Shown here in pieces: positions 45,903 to 57,934 of a stretch of 64,000 nt of DNA (the first letter of the stretch is position 1; each line of letters opens with the position of its first letter). The stretch covers positions 98,967,237 through 99,031,236 of the forward strand of contig CM046878.1 of the NCBI GenBank assembly GCA_025667525.1, read 5' to 3'. The position numbers and the translations under genes are program-made. Origin of the DNA: Glebionis coronaria. Taxonomy: Eukaryota; Streptophyta; Magnoliopsida; Asterales; Asteraceae. The notes under the pieces are model-generated. The model did not search any database, was not told where the DNA came from, and saw only the letters and a program-made list of their open reading frames with translations.

Positions 45903-47406
45903 TGATAGGTGTGAAAACACCCATCCTTTTACCACTTATTTCTTGCTAAAACAAGACCAAAACGCGTTTAATATCATTTGTTTGGAATTATGCGTGGTTT
46001 GTGTGTTTGTTATGTTTTCAGAGCCAACCAGATAGATATTGGAGCAAACATGGGATTGCACGGGTTTTATCAAAGAAAAAGACTCAAGACGAAGTCGATA
46101 GTCCAAGAGATGCAAAAGATTTGAAGTCAATGGTCCTATTTGAAGATTTATCGAAGAAAAGGACCAAAGATGGAAGGTTTACACATGTCGAAAGAACTCA
46201 AGTCTATTAAACGAAGAAATTAAAAGACAAGTTGAATTTAATCGTCGACAAATCCCGAATCAGAATCGAAAACGTCAACTTTTCTGAAAAGACGAGAAGA
46301 CAAGAAGAAGGGAAGAAAGCCCACTCACCAACCAAAGACAAGGCTATATAAGGACATCCCTTCACACATTTGGAGCTAGTTTTCATTTTCCAGTTTTTCT
46401 TTTCTTTCGTAGGAAGCTAACACCATTAAGGTGTTGGTGATTTTTCATTTTTGTTGAATCCTTAATCTTGTAAGTTTTTAATCTTTCCTTTTGTTTACTC
46501 TACCTTAATCAATCAGTATAATCCTTCCATTAATCTTGTTCATCTTCATCTTTTTGATTTAAAGTTTCAAGTTCTTATTTGGTTGATTTTAATCCATAAA
46601 AGTAAGTGGGTTTTGTATTTTTAGTGTTTTGGTTTGATGATTATGGTTAGTTAATGATTATTGGTTTGCTTGGTTTAAATATTTTGGTTTATTTTGATTG
46701 ATTTGGTGAAAAATCGTCTTCTCTGTTTCTTTACTGTTCTTCACAAATCCAGATTCCGAATCAAGTTATTTCACTTTTTATTCCGGATCGACTGGATATT
46801 CCGGATCAACCAGATATTCCGGATCAGTTATTATTCCGCATCAACCTTTTACTCCGAATCAATATTGTTCATCCGGAATATTTTATATTCCGGATCAAAG
46901 CCCTTCATCCGGAATAATCAGTTATTCCGGATCAACCCTTTTATTCCGAATCAACCTTTATTCCGGATCACCAATTTTATTCCGGATCAATTCGTTCATC
47001 CGGAATAATCAATATTCCGGATGAGTAGAAATATTCCGCATCAAGGTTTTTCCCCATTTATTCTGAGTTAGCAAAGTTATTCCGCATCAAGCTCTTATTC
47101 CGGATCAACACCATTTATTCCGCATCAACCACTACATTCCGGATCAACTCAATATTTTGAATAAGGTGTTTTCAAGTAAGGGGTATTTACTGTTTCTGTT
47201 TTATTATTTAATTTTAATTCGATTTCAGTCTTATTTTATTAACTGCTTTTAGTCTAATTTTATATCTTTGTGCATTTTAACCTTTTTAGTAGAATAGAAA
47301 ACCAAACCCTTTTTAGTAACCAAGAAAAACTATTCCACTTTGAGCCGTGATCAATTCGAGAAGATTCCGAGAGATAATATGAACCCCATGCAAAACACAA
47401 GTATCA
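45903..47406 (+). repeat. Element F 3' LTR
   Basis: Full-length copy starting TGATAGGTGTGAAAACAC and ending AAGTATCA. Confidence 0.93.
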
Positions 47407-47479
47407 GTCTCCAATGTCATTTGATGCATCCACCGCGCAATGCATAATCATATACAGTAACAAAAGTACAAAAAAGATA

Positions 47480-48277
47480 TGAAAGTTTATGGACTTAAAA
47501 ATAGATTGTCGTATGATAGGATCGAACTCGAGATCACGGGATTGCACACATTACGTGAAGAGTTAATTTATTTATTTATTAAATATATTTATTATATATA
47601 TTAAATCAAACCGTAGCTAACGATCGTTAAGTAATTCAAAGTTAAGTATTAAACGACCGTTATAGAATCTTAAAGAAGCTAAAAGAAGGAGTCGGAAACG
47701 TTCCAGAAACTTCTTTTTGGGGTGGTGTATATCCGGCCTAAAGGGGAGACAAAAGAAAAGGGGAAAAGATTTTGTGGCTTTATATTGTTTAACCTTGGAA
47801 GAGAAGTTTTCAAGGTGTATATAAACAAACCAAAAGCCTCATAATTTTCACCTCATATCTCTCTTTCTCTTGTTCTAAAACCGGCAGCCAAACACCCAAA
47901 ATTAGGGTTCTTCTTTAATTTTCAATTAAGCTATTCTATATCTAGTCCTAGCCCCTCTCTAGGGTTGTTGGGTAGATCTTCCATAGACTTGGAAGCTCGG
48001 TTTGTTCGTGCTAGACTCACGGTTAACTCGTCATATCACGTGTGTATAAGATCGTGGTGTAATCTTGCTTTAGATTACATTCTGGTGGTGTTCGTGATCT
48101 ATCTCTACCGGTGACCGTTCCGTCGACTTGTAGATCTTTCTAGGATAAAGGTATGTAACCCTAGCCTTGATTAATTATAATCGTGTTAATTAAAGATCTT
48201 GTTAATTTGCTTCCGCTGTGTGTTCTTTGATCCATATTAGGGTTTTACTTAATTGTTATGGTAAATATAAACCATCA
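47480..48277 (+). repeat. Element E 5' LTR
   Basis: Starts TGAAAGTTTATGG, ends AAACCATCA. TATA-like TATATAAAC is at 47818-47826, and the predicted splice donor AAAG|GTATGT is at 48151. Confidence 0.95.
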
Positions 48278-49785
48278 GTGGCATCGAGAGCCGTTTTAAC
48301 ATGATTTTAATTATCAAGATCTAAAGTTTTTAACTAATATTGATTGGTGTTAATAATTACATGTTTTTTTAGGTTTTATAAAAAATTAAGTTTTTTTGTT
48401 TTTTGTTTTTTAAATTCGGATCTGCCGAATTTTTATAAAAAAAATATGTTTTTTTGGTAAACCCTAAAATTACATGGTAATTAAACTTTAGATGGTTTGC
48501 ATGAATTAATTGTTATGTCATGTGTGATTACGATCCGTAGTTTTTTAAATTGTTAAGAGAATGTGGGAGATCCGTAATAAACATGCATGTTTCTTACGGA
48601 TCATATAATTTTGATTGCTATTTGCTTTATTTGATTCAAAGTTTTAAAATTAGGGAAGACTTTTTATGTTCATAAAAACCCTAGATTTAATATTCTTTGA
48701 ATATATTGTTATGCATGTGGTTTTTTGATTTAGTTTTTTTTGTACTACTTGTTTTCATGCGTTTTACGTTGTATGTTGTAAACAAGGGTAATTTTTCAAA
48801 GAAAAATAATATGGACTAAATCTTATCAAAATTAATGAATTGTTTTGAGATCTAAATTACATATGATTTGTGTTGATTAGAAATGCAATAGTAACTTAAC
48901 GGCCTACTCAATTTTGACAAACTATAAAGTGGGTATAACGCACCGCTGGTCAAGTACCCGGTTAAGAAAGGAGGTGTTATGCTTCAGCGCTGACCAAATT
49001 CCCGGCTCGCCTGTGCGTCAAAATTGGAATTACCTATGGTTGTTATTTGTTTAATTCTTTAAGGTTGATTTAACTGCATTAATTCACATCCGAAACACAA
49101 TGAATAAGGTTATTGCTTTGTGCTTTCGCTAAGTTCTATAAAAAGTACGGTGTGAATTTAGTTGTGCCTAAAATCTTTAATTGGTTTAACCAATACCTCA
49201 ACTTGCAAATATATGATGAACTTTTAGTCTCACCAAAAAGTTTACTAAATTTTTATTAAACTTATGTTATGGAGATGTATGCATGCTTCTCCATACATGA
49301 TTTTGACACCAAAATCTATACCCTAAAATTTAAGTCATATGCTCTCTAATTGACGAACACTTGAAGTTACAATTGTCGTCATATAAGACATCAGACGATG
49401 TTGTAATGGAGAGAAAACTTCATGACTAAATAAGATTGCACATGAAGGTTTTACGTTCTTTAGATTAGTCGACTTAATTGAGTTACTTAGTGAGAACTGG
49501 AAACTTAATGCATAAAGTACGGATGAAACATGTTTACAATGCAAATGATTTTGGCAATGTAAATCCCTAACGTATCTAGAAATTACAAATTTGTTTTTCA
49601 ATTATTGTTCGACAAGTTACTGTATTGAATACATTTGTCACTAGCAGATCAACTGATGTGATAAATCTATGTCAATATGGATTCTAGTTTTTCAAGGAAA
49701 ATACTATGGTTTTATTACCGGGGTAATTTTATTTTCTTGAATTGTATTATCAAAAATACTAATGTTTGAACTTATTTCTGTAGAA
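48278..49785 (+). other. Element E leader with variant primer site, probable intron
   Basis: Primer-binding region TGGCATCGAGAGCC at 48279. The GC-rich direct-repeat block is at 48930-49025 (CACCGCTGGTCAAGTACCCGG and CAGCGCTGACCAAATTCCCGG type units). A splice acceptor TTATTTCTGTAG ends at 49783, two bases before the gag ATG at 49786. With the donor at 48151 the predicted intron is 1.63 kb and contains the whole leader including the primer site. Confidence 0.6.
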
Positions 49786-52700
49786 ATGGCTCAACCCGAA
49801 AGCAATCTGACAATAAGCTCGACGTTCAAAGCTTTCTTTGAACGGCCTGAACTTGCTGGCCCTAATTTCAATGACTGTTATCGCTCACTAAGATTGTTCT
49901 GAGAGCAGCGGGTACTATCAATATCTTGGAAACTCCTTTTCCGGAGGATCTTGCTGAAGGAGCATCTGATGCGGAAAGGCTTCAACACACTGCTAACGTT
50001 AAGAAGCAACAAGAGGTGGCTGCTGTAATGTTAGGGAGAATGGCTCCATCACTTCAAAGGAAGTATGAGCTATTTCCACCTCAGCAAATGCTTGATGAAC
50101 TCAAGGCTGTGTATAAAACACCGCAAGCTGTAGAGATCTATGATTTGGTTGATGTTCTACATAGTTGCAAGCAAGCTCCTGGAAAGTCCGTAAGTGCCCA
50201 TTATATGGAAATGAGGGGTTATATGAAACAACTCATCGCACTAGGACAACCCTTTGATCATAATATGGCTATTAACTTGATCAATAGGTCCCTTAATAAG
50301 GACTTCAATGATTTCGTTCGTAACTATAATATGCATTGCACGGGGAAGACGGTTAATGATTTGCATGCAATGCTCATTGACTTTGAAAAGGGGTTGAAAG
50401 ATAAGGCATCAAGTACTTTATGTGCAAAAGGGTAGAGTGACGAAACCAAAACCGCAAGTGAATAAGAAGCAGAAAGGCAAAGGCAAGGTTGATAAGAGCA
50501 AACAAGTTGCGACTCCATCAAAACCAAAGCAGAACTTTGTCAAGAAAGGTCAATCTCAGAAAGATGAGACTTGTCACCACTACAAAATGACTGGACACTG
50601 GAAGAGAAATTGCTCTCTCTATCTCCATGAAATGCAAGAACATAAGAAGAAGGCTGAGCTAGCTGCAGCATCTTCAGGTAACTTATTTATGATAGAGTTA
50701 TTTAATCTTTCATACAAATCAAACTCCTGGGTATATGATACGGGATGTGGTATTAACATTTGTAATACCCTGTAGGGATTTGAGTTGAAGAGGAAGCTTT
50801 CTTATGGGGAACAATTTCTGCAAGTGGGCAATGGCGCACAAGCAGCGGTTGAAGCTATAGGAATATTTAAATTAGTTTTGCCTTCGGGTTTAGTACTGTT
50901 TTTAAATAATTGTCATTATGCACCTTCAATTGTTAGGGGTGTCATTTCCTTTTCTTATATGTTGGATCTTGGATTTAATCACACAATTGATAATAATAGA
51001 ATTTCTGTTTTCAAAGATAGTTTATTCTATTTTGATGCAATTTCTGTGAATGGTGTTTTTGAAATTAACATGCATGATAATAATTCCAAGAGGAAAAATA
51101 ATTCTGTTTTTAGCATGAATAAGAAGAGAAAGTTAGACAAGAACTCTTCTTATCTTTGGCATTGTAGACTTGCCCATATTGGGAAGACTCGCATACAAAA
51201 GCTTCAACGTGATGGTCTTTTGGAAAATATCAATGATGAATCATTTGATAAATGCGAATCTTGTATCTCTGGAAAGATGACCAAGAAACCTTTTAATAGC
51301 AATATTGAAAGGGCTACTGAACTACTTGGTTTGATACACACTGATGTGTGTGGACCACTTAGACATGTGTCAAGGAAAGGTGCTAGCTACTTCTTAACGT
51401 TTACGGATGATTATAGCCGTTATGGTTATGTTTATTTACTTAAACATAAACATGAGGTATTTGAAACATTCAAAACGTTTAAAGCAGAAGTAGAGTTACA
51501 ACTCGGAAAGAAGATTAAAGCTCTTCGTTCTGATCGTGGTGGTGAATATTTAAGTCAAGAGTTTAAAGATTATTTAAGTGAGAATGGAATTGTTCAGAAA
51601 CTTACTTCTCCATATACTCCACAACAAAATGGTGTATCTGAAAGGAGAAATCATACATTAATAGATATGGTGCGATCTATGTTTAATCTTACAACTTTAC
51701 CATTATCCTTTTGGGATTATGCTCTTGAATCTGCTGTTCGTATTTTAAATATGGTTCCCACAAAGAAGGTTGATAAGACACCATATGAACTATGGTATGG
51801 AAAGAAGCCATATTTGTCTTATTTAAAAGTCTGGGGTTGTGAGGCGTATGTGAAACGTGACTCTGGAGATAAACTCCAACAACGCTCAATAAAATGTATC
51901 TTTGTAGGTTACCCTAAGGAAACTATGGGTTACTACTTTTATTATCCGGCTGAGAACAAAATAGTTGTGGCTTGGTATGGAGACTTCCTTTAAAATGATC
52001 TTGTAAATCAAGAATTCAGTGGGAGAAATTATGATCTTGAAGAAATTCAAGAAGATACATTGCCTTCTGAAAATACTAGTGAAAAAATTCCTGTAGAACC
52101 AGAAAGTCTGAGTGTTCCACCGGAATTAATTCCTCCACGTAGGTCTCAAAGGACCATACGTGCGCCAGACAAACTATGTCTTTACATAGAGGATGACGAG
52201 GAGGAAGTAGGGGATCTTGGTGAACCTGCTAACTATCGATCCGCAATGTCTGATCCAGAAAAGCCAAAATGGATAGTTGCGATGAATGAGGAAATGAAAT
52301 CCATGGAAATCAACGATGTTTGGATTCTTGTGGATGCACCTAAAAATGCTAAAGTAGTGAAAAATAGGTGGATCTACAAGAAGAAAACCGACATGGATGG
52401 TGAAATACAATCCTATAAAGCACGTTTAGTAGCTAAAGGTTTTACACAAACTTTTGGCATAGACTACGAGGAGACATTTTCTCCTATAGCAGACTTACGA
52501 GCTATTAGGATTCTCATAGCTATAGCAGCATACTATGACTATGAGATATGGCAAATGGATGTTAAAACTGCCTTCTTGAACGGTCGCTTAGATGAAGACA
52601 TCTATATGCAACAACCGTAAGGGTATGTTGATCCTAAGTATCCAAAGCGCGTATGCAAACTTCAAAGATCTATTTATGGTTTGAAGCAAGCATCACGTCA

Positions 52701-53811
52701 ATGGAATAAGTGATTTGATGAAGAAATCAAAAAGTTTGGATTTATTCAAAATCGTGATGAGCCATGTGTATATCGCAAAGCTAGCGAGAGTAATGTAGTG
52801 TTCCTAATTTTATATGTCGATGACATATTAATCATGGGAAGTAACATTCCAAGACTTAAGGAAGTTAAGGATTATCTTGGTAATTGTTTTTCTATGAAGG
52901 ATTTGGGAGATGCTGTATATATTCTGGGAATTAAAATCTATCGAGATAGGAGTAGACGGTTAATTGGTCTTAGTCAAGATGCTTATATTGATAAGATATT
53001 GAAGAAGTATAACATGCATAACTCTAAGAAAGGTTTTCTACTGATGGAGGTTAAGCATGAGTTAAGTCATGAGAAAGATGCATCAACACCTGAAGAGGTG
53101 GCTTACATGCGAAAGGTGCCTTATGCTTCGGCTGTAGGATCTATTATGTATGCTGTAAGGTGCAGAAGGCCTGATGTGGCGTTTGCTCAAAACTTGGTCA
53201 GTAGATACCAACAAAATCCAGGAAAGTTCCACTGGACTGCTTTTAAGCATATTCTAAAGTATTTGAGAAGTACGAAAGATATGTTTTTGGTATTCGGGGG
53301 TAAACCAGACACAGAATTGAATGTAACAGGATTCTGTGATGCGTCCTGGCAATGTGATAAAGACGATACGAAGTCTCAGATGGGTTACGTGTTTGTCATC
53401 AATGGAGGAGCAGTTGACTGGAAGAGCAGTAAGCAGAAAACCATTGATATGCATGCAACTCAATCTGAGTACATGGTCGCTTCAGAAGCTGCAATGGAAG
53501 CTGTTTGGATTAGGAAGTTTATTGGAGATCTTGGAGTGATGCCTTCAATTAAAGAACCTATTGATATATATTGCGACAATTCTGCTGCAATAATATTCGC
53601 CAATGACCCTGGAGTTATGAAAGGCGCCAGACACTTTAAACGTAGATATCACTACGTTCGAGAACAAGTGGAAGCTCAAGAAATAAAATTAATAAAAGTT
53701 CAGACAGATGATAACGTAGCTGATCCTTTTACTAAGCCTTTATCTAGGCCATAGGTAGTTAAGCATGCCAAGGCAATTGGGCTGCAACTAGCTAGCGAAT
53801 TCATGCAATAA
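49786..53811 (+). pseudogene. Element E gag-pol, many breaks
   Basis: Same domain order as element D: gag (MAQPESNLTISSTFKAFF), CCHC knuckle with the first position pair altered to CHHYKMTGHWKRNC, protease DTGCGINIC, integrase (SDRGGEY, VSERRNH), RT with intact YVDD near 52816-52827, RNase H, ending EFMQ at 53811. Breaks: a 1-bp loss near 49901; a deletion and frame change near 50405-50435; stops at 50773 (TAG), 51991 (TAA), 52618 (TAA), 52711 (TGA) and 53752 (TAG). Most stops sit where D has Gln, Glu, Arg or Lys codons, single-base changes. It cannot make a complete polyprotein. Confidence 0.93.
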
Positions 53812-54610
53812 ATCTGTTGATTAGTATTTGGATAAAGGATGTAAGACATTATTGAATTGATGAAATAAAGATTGGATTTCGTTTATTTTTCGGTTATTTG
53901 ATTTTGTATCCTATTTTACATGTTTTAATCCATGAGCATTATGATGTTTCTAAATGTCCGTTGTCGATTAATAATATGAGAGTATTATTAAACTAAGACA
54001 ATTTAAAATAGTGACAGAGTATACTTGAAAGTATATTGGTCAATTTTGGATGATATTTGATGGATCAAATATTGGACTTATCCCAACTATATGATTTTAC
54101 TTTATGGATCTTTGTCATTAAGTAAATCATAAATAGTTATCCTAGACCTGAGATACCAGAAATCTGCATTGAATGTAGTGCATTTCTGTGAGATAACCTA
54201 ACGCTAAACGTAACTGGTAGTTATAAGGGTTATTTTCAGAAGTGTTGCGAAGTTCATGTGTTTTGCTTGTAGTCAAAATAGGATTTGTTTCTTTCAAATT
54301 ATTATTTGAAGTATAAATACAGCTGGGCCCCTCGGGGGGAGTAGTAAGATGTTTGAGTGGCCACACCCAAATGTGTTTTGGTAATCTTGCTATATCCGTA
54401 AACGAGAAACAGAATAGTTAATGAAAGGAATGACTGAGATCTATATCCTTATTAACGTTGTATTTGAAATGAAAGGATAATAATAATGATTATATATCAC
54501 TAAAAGTTTTTGTCCAGGAAACCTTACTCGAGTTGTACTAGTGACATTGTTAGTGTAACTAGACGCTAATCAATGTGATCACGATATTCGAATTTTGTCC
54601 AAGTGAGAGC

Positions 54611-55399
54611 TGAAAGTTTATGGACTTAAAAATCGATTGTCGTGTGATAGGATTGAACTCGAGATCACGGGATTGCACATATTACGTGAAGAGTTAATTT
54701 ATTTATTTATTAAATATATTTATTAAATCAAACCGTAGCTAACGATCGTTAAGTTATTAAAAGTTAAGTATTAAACGATCGTTATAGAATGTTAAAGAAG
54801 CTAAAAGAAGGTGTCGGAAACGTTCCGGAAACTTCTTTTTGGGGTGGTGTATATCCGGCATAAAGGGGAGACAAAAGAAAAGGGGAAAAGATTTTGTGGC
54901 TTTATTTTGTTTAACCTTGGAAGAGAAGTTTTCAAGGTGTATATAAAAAAACCAAAAGCCTCATAATTTTCACCTCATATCTCTCTTTCTCTTGCTCTAA
55001 AACCGGCGGCCAAACACCCTAAATTAGGGTTCTTCTTTAATTTTCAATTAAGCTATTCTAGATTTAGTCCTAGCCCCTCTCTAGGGTTGTTGGGTAGATC
55101 TTCCATATACTTGGAAGCTCGGTTTGTTCGTGCTAGACTCACGGTTAACTCGCCGTATCACGTGTGTACAAGATCGTGGTGTAATCTTGCTTTAGATTAC
55201 ATTCTGGTGGTGTTCGTGATCTATCTCTACCGGTGACCGTTCCGTCGACTTGTAGATCTTGCTAGGATAAAGGTATGTAACCCTAGCCTTGATTAATTAT
55301 AATCGTGTTAATTAAAGATCTTGTTAATTTGCTTCAGCTGTGTGTTCTTTGATCCATATTAGGGTTTTACTTAATTGTTATGGTAAATATAAACCATCA
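54611..55399 (+). repeat. Element E 3' LTR
   Basis: 789 bp, matching 47480-48277 with small indels. Confidence 0.95.
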
Positions 55400-55494
55400 A
55401 GTTAAGACATCAATTCAAGAAAGTACGAGTGAAATTTAAATGGTCAAATAATAGGTACAATTAACAATAAAACAAATGTATGCCAATAATAAAA

Positions 55495-55666
55495 GGAAAG
55501 TGATTTGCACACTTTATAAATTGATTGGCACACTCAAATATATGGTGTTTTGACGTATATACCCTTAGACCACTTTCATTCATATACATTCTTACAAGGG
55601 TATAAATGTCGAGCTATCATATTTTGGAGTGTGTCAATAAATATAAGGAGTGTGCAAATCACATCC
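55495..55666. mobile_element. MITE with GTGATTTGCACAC ends
   Basis: 172 bp; left GGAAAGTGATTTGCACAC and inverted right GGATGTGATTTGCACAC form terminal repeats, followed by TTGGCACACTC / TTGACACACTC pairs. TSD unclear. Confidence 0.6.
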
Positions 55667-55699
55667 GATAAAAATTTTTATCCATTTTTGTAATATAAA

Positions 55700-55795
55700 T
55701 TTCTTTAACTAGCAGCACCAATATATTATTACAGTTTGTTTGTGATAAAAACTTTTTTAACTAGTAGCACCAATATATTATTACAGTTTGACTTA
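55700..55795. repeat. Two tandem copies of a ~50-bp unit
   Basis: The string AGCACCAATATATTATTACAG occurs twice about 54 bp apart with matching flanks (TTTAACTAG, TTTG). Confidence 0.8.
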
Positions 55796-55995
55796 CCCAT
55801 GTTTTCTTAGCTTCATCATTAATAAGAGTTTAAGAGTTTGGGTCTTCTTCTTATGGGTTATCTCAAAAACTCGAGCAACACTCGGATCACGTTGCAATTC
55901 CTTTTTCGATACAAGATGAAACATTTGTTATATATAAGTCCAACTCCAATATAACCAAGTAGCATATGAAGCAAACGTCCAATGCAAACTCTGAC

Positions 55996-56122
55996 CTTGA
56001 AAGTGTCGAACCAAACGCCTCTATCTTCTCGTGGAACCTTAGTACACGAATTCCACGCTCTTGTTAACCACCCTTTCCAAATGCTTGTGATGCTACGCGT
56101 CACAATATGAGAAGAAATTAAA
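55996..56122 (-). pseudogene. Transposase-like exon (plant Ptta/En-Spm type)
   Basis: On the minus strand, after acceptor TTATTTTTGTAG and before donor AAG|GTCAGAG, a 127-nt open exon reads SSHIVTRSITSIWKGWL, NSCTKVPREDRGVWFDTFK. The spacing of P-x-R-x-x-W-F-x-x-F-K resembles the plant transposase family attached to CACTA (En/Spm) elements, as I recall it. The CACTA-like end at 56359 lies close by. No other exons are clear. Confidence 0.35.
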
Positions 56123-56358
56123 CTACAAAAATAAGGATTCGTCATAACTCATATGTTTGGAAATAGTGAAACACATTTAAAGAACTTCTAATGCGCCATG
56201 TTTCATAAACTTTACCATATTTTGTAAAGTGAACCCAATCAAGTACCTCCGGAAATCGACACATCAACACAAACAAAAATCTTGAAGGCCATACACATGA
56301 CTGCTTAATTAGCACTGAAATGTGTGGTCGCAACCAAATGTATTTTACACAAAAGAAA

Positions 56359-56500
56359 CACTACAAAAAAAGATAGGTATGTGGACGGTTTTTTTTGGAC
56401 GCTTTTAAAATCGTTTAAAAAACCTTATAAGAAGAATACATTTTAAAGCGTGTAAAAAAACACGGGCAAAACCGTCCACTTTCTGTACACGTGTCACTCT
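56359..56500. mobile_element. CACTA-like terminus
   Basis: CACTACAAAAAAAGA begins here, the standard CACTA tip, followed by sub-terminal GTGGACGGTTTT and the inverted AAAACCGTCCAC near 56471-56482. No second tip is found in the window, so this is a partial element or a solo end. Confidence 0.45.
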
Positions 56501-57934
56501 TTCTAATATTACCCTTATATCCCCAAATCTTTTATCCCCAAATCCCAAAATCTTTTATCCCAGCTTCATAATCAGTATGTGAAAAATAATCAAATCTTTT
56601 ATCTCAAGTTTCATTTTAAATCGAACCTTTTATCTCCAAATCTTTTATCCCAACTTCATAATCAAAATCACTAATTAACCCCAAATCAAACCTTTCACTA
56701 ATCAGTATGTGAAAAATAATCAGCTCAGTTTTAATTAATCAATCAATCACCGACGACCGACGACATGTTGATTGAATTTCCGATGACCGACGAACTTCAT
56801 CTTCCGATGACCTGTTGATTCATTACCGACGACCTTCATCTTCAGCTTCATAATCAAACCTTTTGATTCACCGGATCTCTTAAAGGTAGTTTACATTTCT
56901 ATATTTCTTCGCTTTTAGTTGTTGATTCATTCATTTGTTACACATTTGGTGTTAGGTTAGGGTTTACACATTTGTTGATGACGTCATGATTGATTTGAAT
57001 TGGTTGTTGTACGTGTATTAAAGGTGATGATGTTGTTACAGTTAGGTGAGATTTATTTGTGACGATTTAAATGTTAGGTGTATTGAAGCTGATTTTGATG
57101 ATCTGTTATTGTTAGGTGAGATTTATATGTTATCTGTTATTGTTATTGTTATTGTTATTGTTAGGTGAGATTTATCTGTTATCTGTTATTTGGTATAGAA
57201 AATAGTTGAATGTTCTCGCGTATTGGCGTCAGGTAGCTTTTGTTACGTTTATCGTCTTTGTTGCGCTTTATTTTAGCTTTTGTATTAGTTGAGCAGCTTT
57301 ATTTTAGCTTTCGAAAGTACGTGAAAGTTAGAACAAAACTTCACCATCTATAAATTTAAAACCAGTTCACAGAAGTTTATCGAGAATATATTTCAACGAC
57401 AATACCACATGTGTTTGCACATTATATATAGCGAGGTTGGTTAGATCAGTATAACTTAAAGTCAAATGAGCTCGATAAAAAGTTTCACTAGACTGCAAAT
57501 CTTAAATCTTTCAACTAAAATACAAACACTTTATATACCGCTGAAAATTGCTAACACATGTTGTCCTTGCTTAGGGTTTGTAGAGTACTCGAGTAGGTAT
57601 GGGTCGGAAAATGGTGAGCTGAGCTATGCCGAGCCAAAGTGCTACATGGCACGTCCCACCTGGGGACGACTCCCCCAATATTTGGGTAACAAAGTGCTTT
57701 ATTTTTTACACGTGACTGTCAGTTGCTCGACCTCGGTGTCTTCCAGACACGTGTCCTGCGGACACATATATCATCAAGACTTCAAATTCGGTATATAAAC
57801 AGTTATAAGTTTTCTTAAGCAATTCCATTTGCAGTTGTGTAAATAAAAAAAGCCTATTATTCATTCAAGAAAATAAAACAAAAAGATACAAGATTTATAA
57901 GATTTCAAGAGTAACAAAATAAACATAACAAACA
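56501..57934. other. Mostly non-coding; short tandem repeats
   Basis: 56515-56720 repeats ATCTTTTATCCC and TCAAACCTTT-like blocks; 56740-56860 repeats CCGACGACC; 57050-57190 repeats GTTAGGTGAGATTTAT with a (TTATTG)n run at 57131-57155. A frame at 57466-57798 has no recognisable domain. Confidence 0.4.

Larger units (their letters stand above)
36922..47406 (+). mobile_element. Element F: Athila-like Ty3/gypsy retrotransposon
   Basis: Large LTRs (36922-38410, 45903-47406; about 1.5 kb), primer-binding site TGGCGCCGCTGCCGG (38413) of the tRNA-Asp type used by Athila/Tat elements, gag-pol with the Athila-style protease ADLGASINLMP and RT box FMDD, and a long 3' non-coding region. The left LTR lacks the first ~36 bp present in the right LTR. 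A 10-bp repeat GTCTCCAATG directly abuts both ends (36912-36921, 47407-47416). The LTRs are nearly identical apart from this and small indels. Most of the integrase core is deleted, so it cannot integrate by itself. No env-like frame is visible. Confidence 0.92.
47480..55399 (+). mobile_element. Element E: Ty1/copia retrotransposon, same family as D
   Basis: LTRs at 47480-48277 and 54611-55399, leader, gag-pol and a polypurine-like AAGTGAGAGC before the 3' LTR. Flanks AGATA (47475-47479) and AGTTA (55400-55404) are a 5-bp duplication with one mismatch; the related sequence at 36530-36550 reads AAAGTTAAGAC, supporting AGTTA as the original. The sequence after the 5' LTR is TGGCATCGAGAGCC rather than the TGGTATCAGAGCC of D. 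It is on the plus strand, inverted relative to D. Confidence 0.94.

Noticed and set aside
57466..57798. 110-codon plus-strand frame
   Set aside because: Composition is plausible but no motif, no conserved neighbour and no splice or promoter context supports it.
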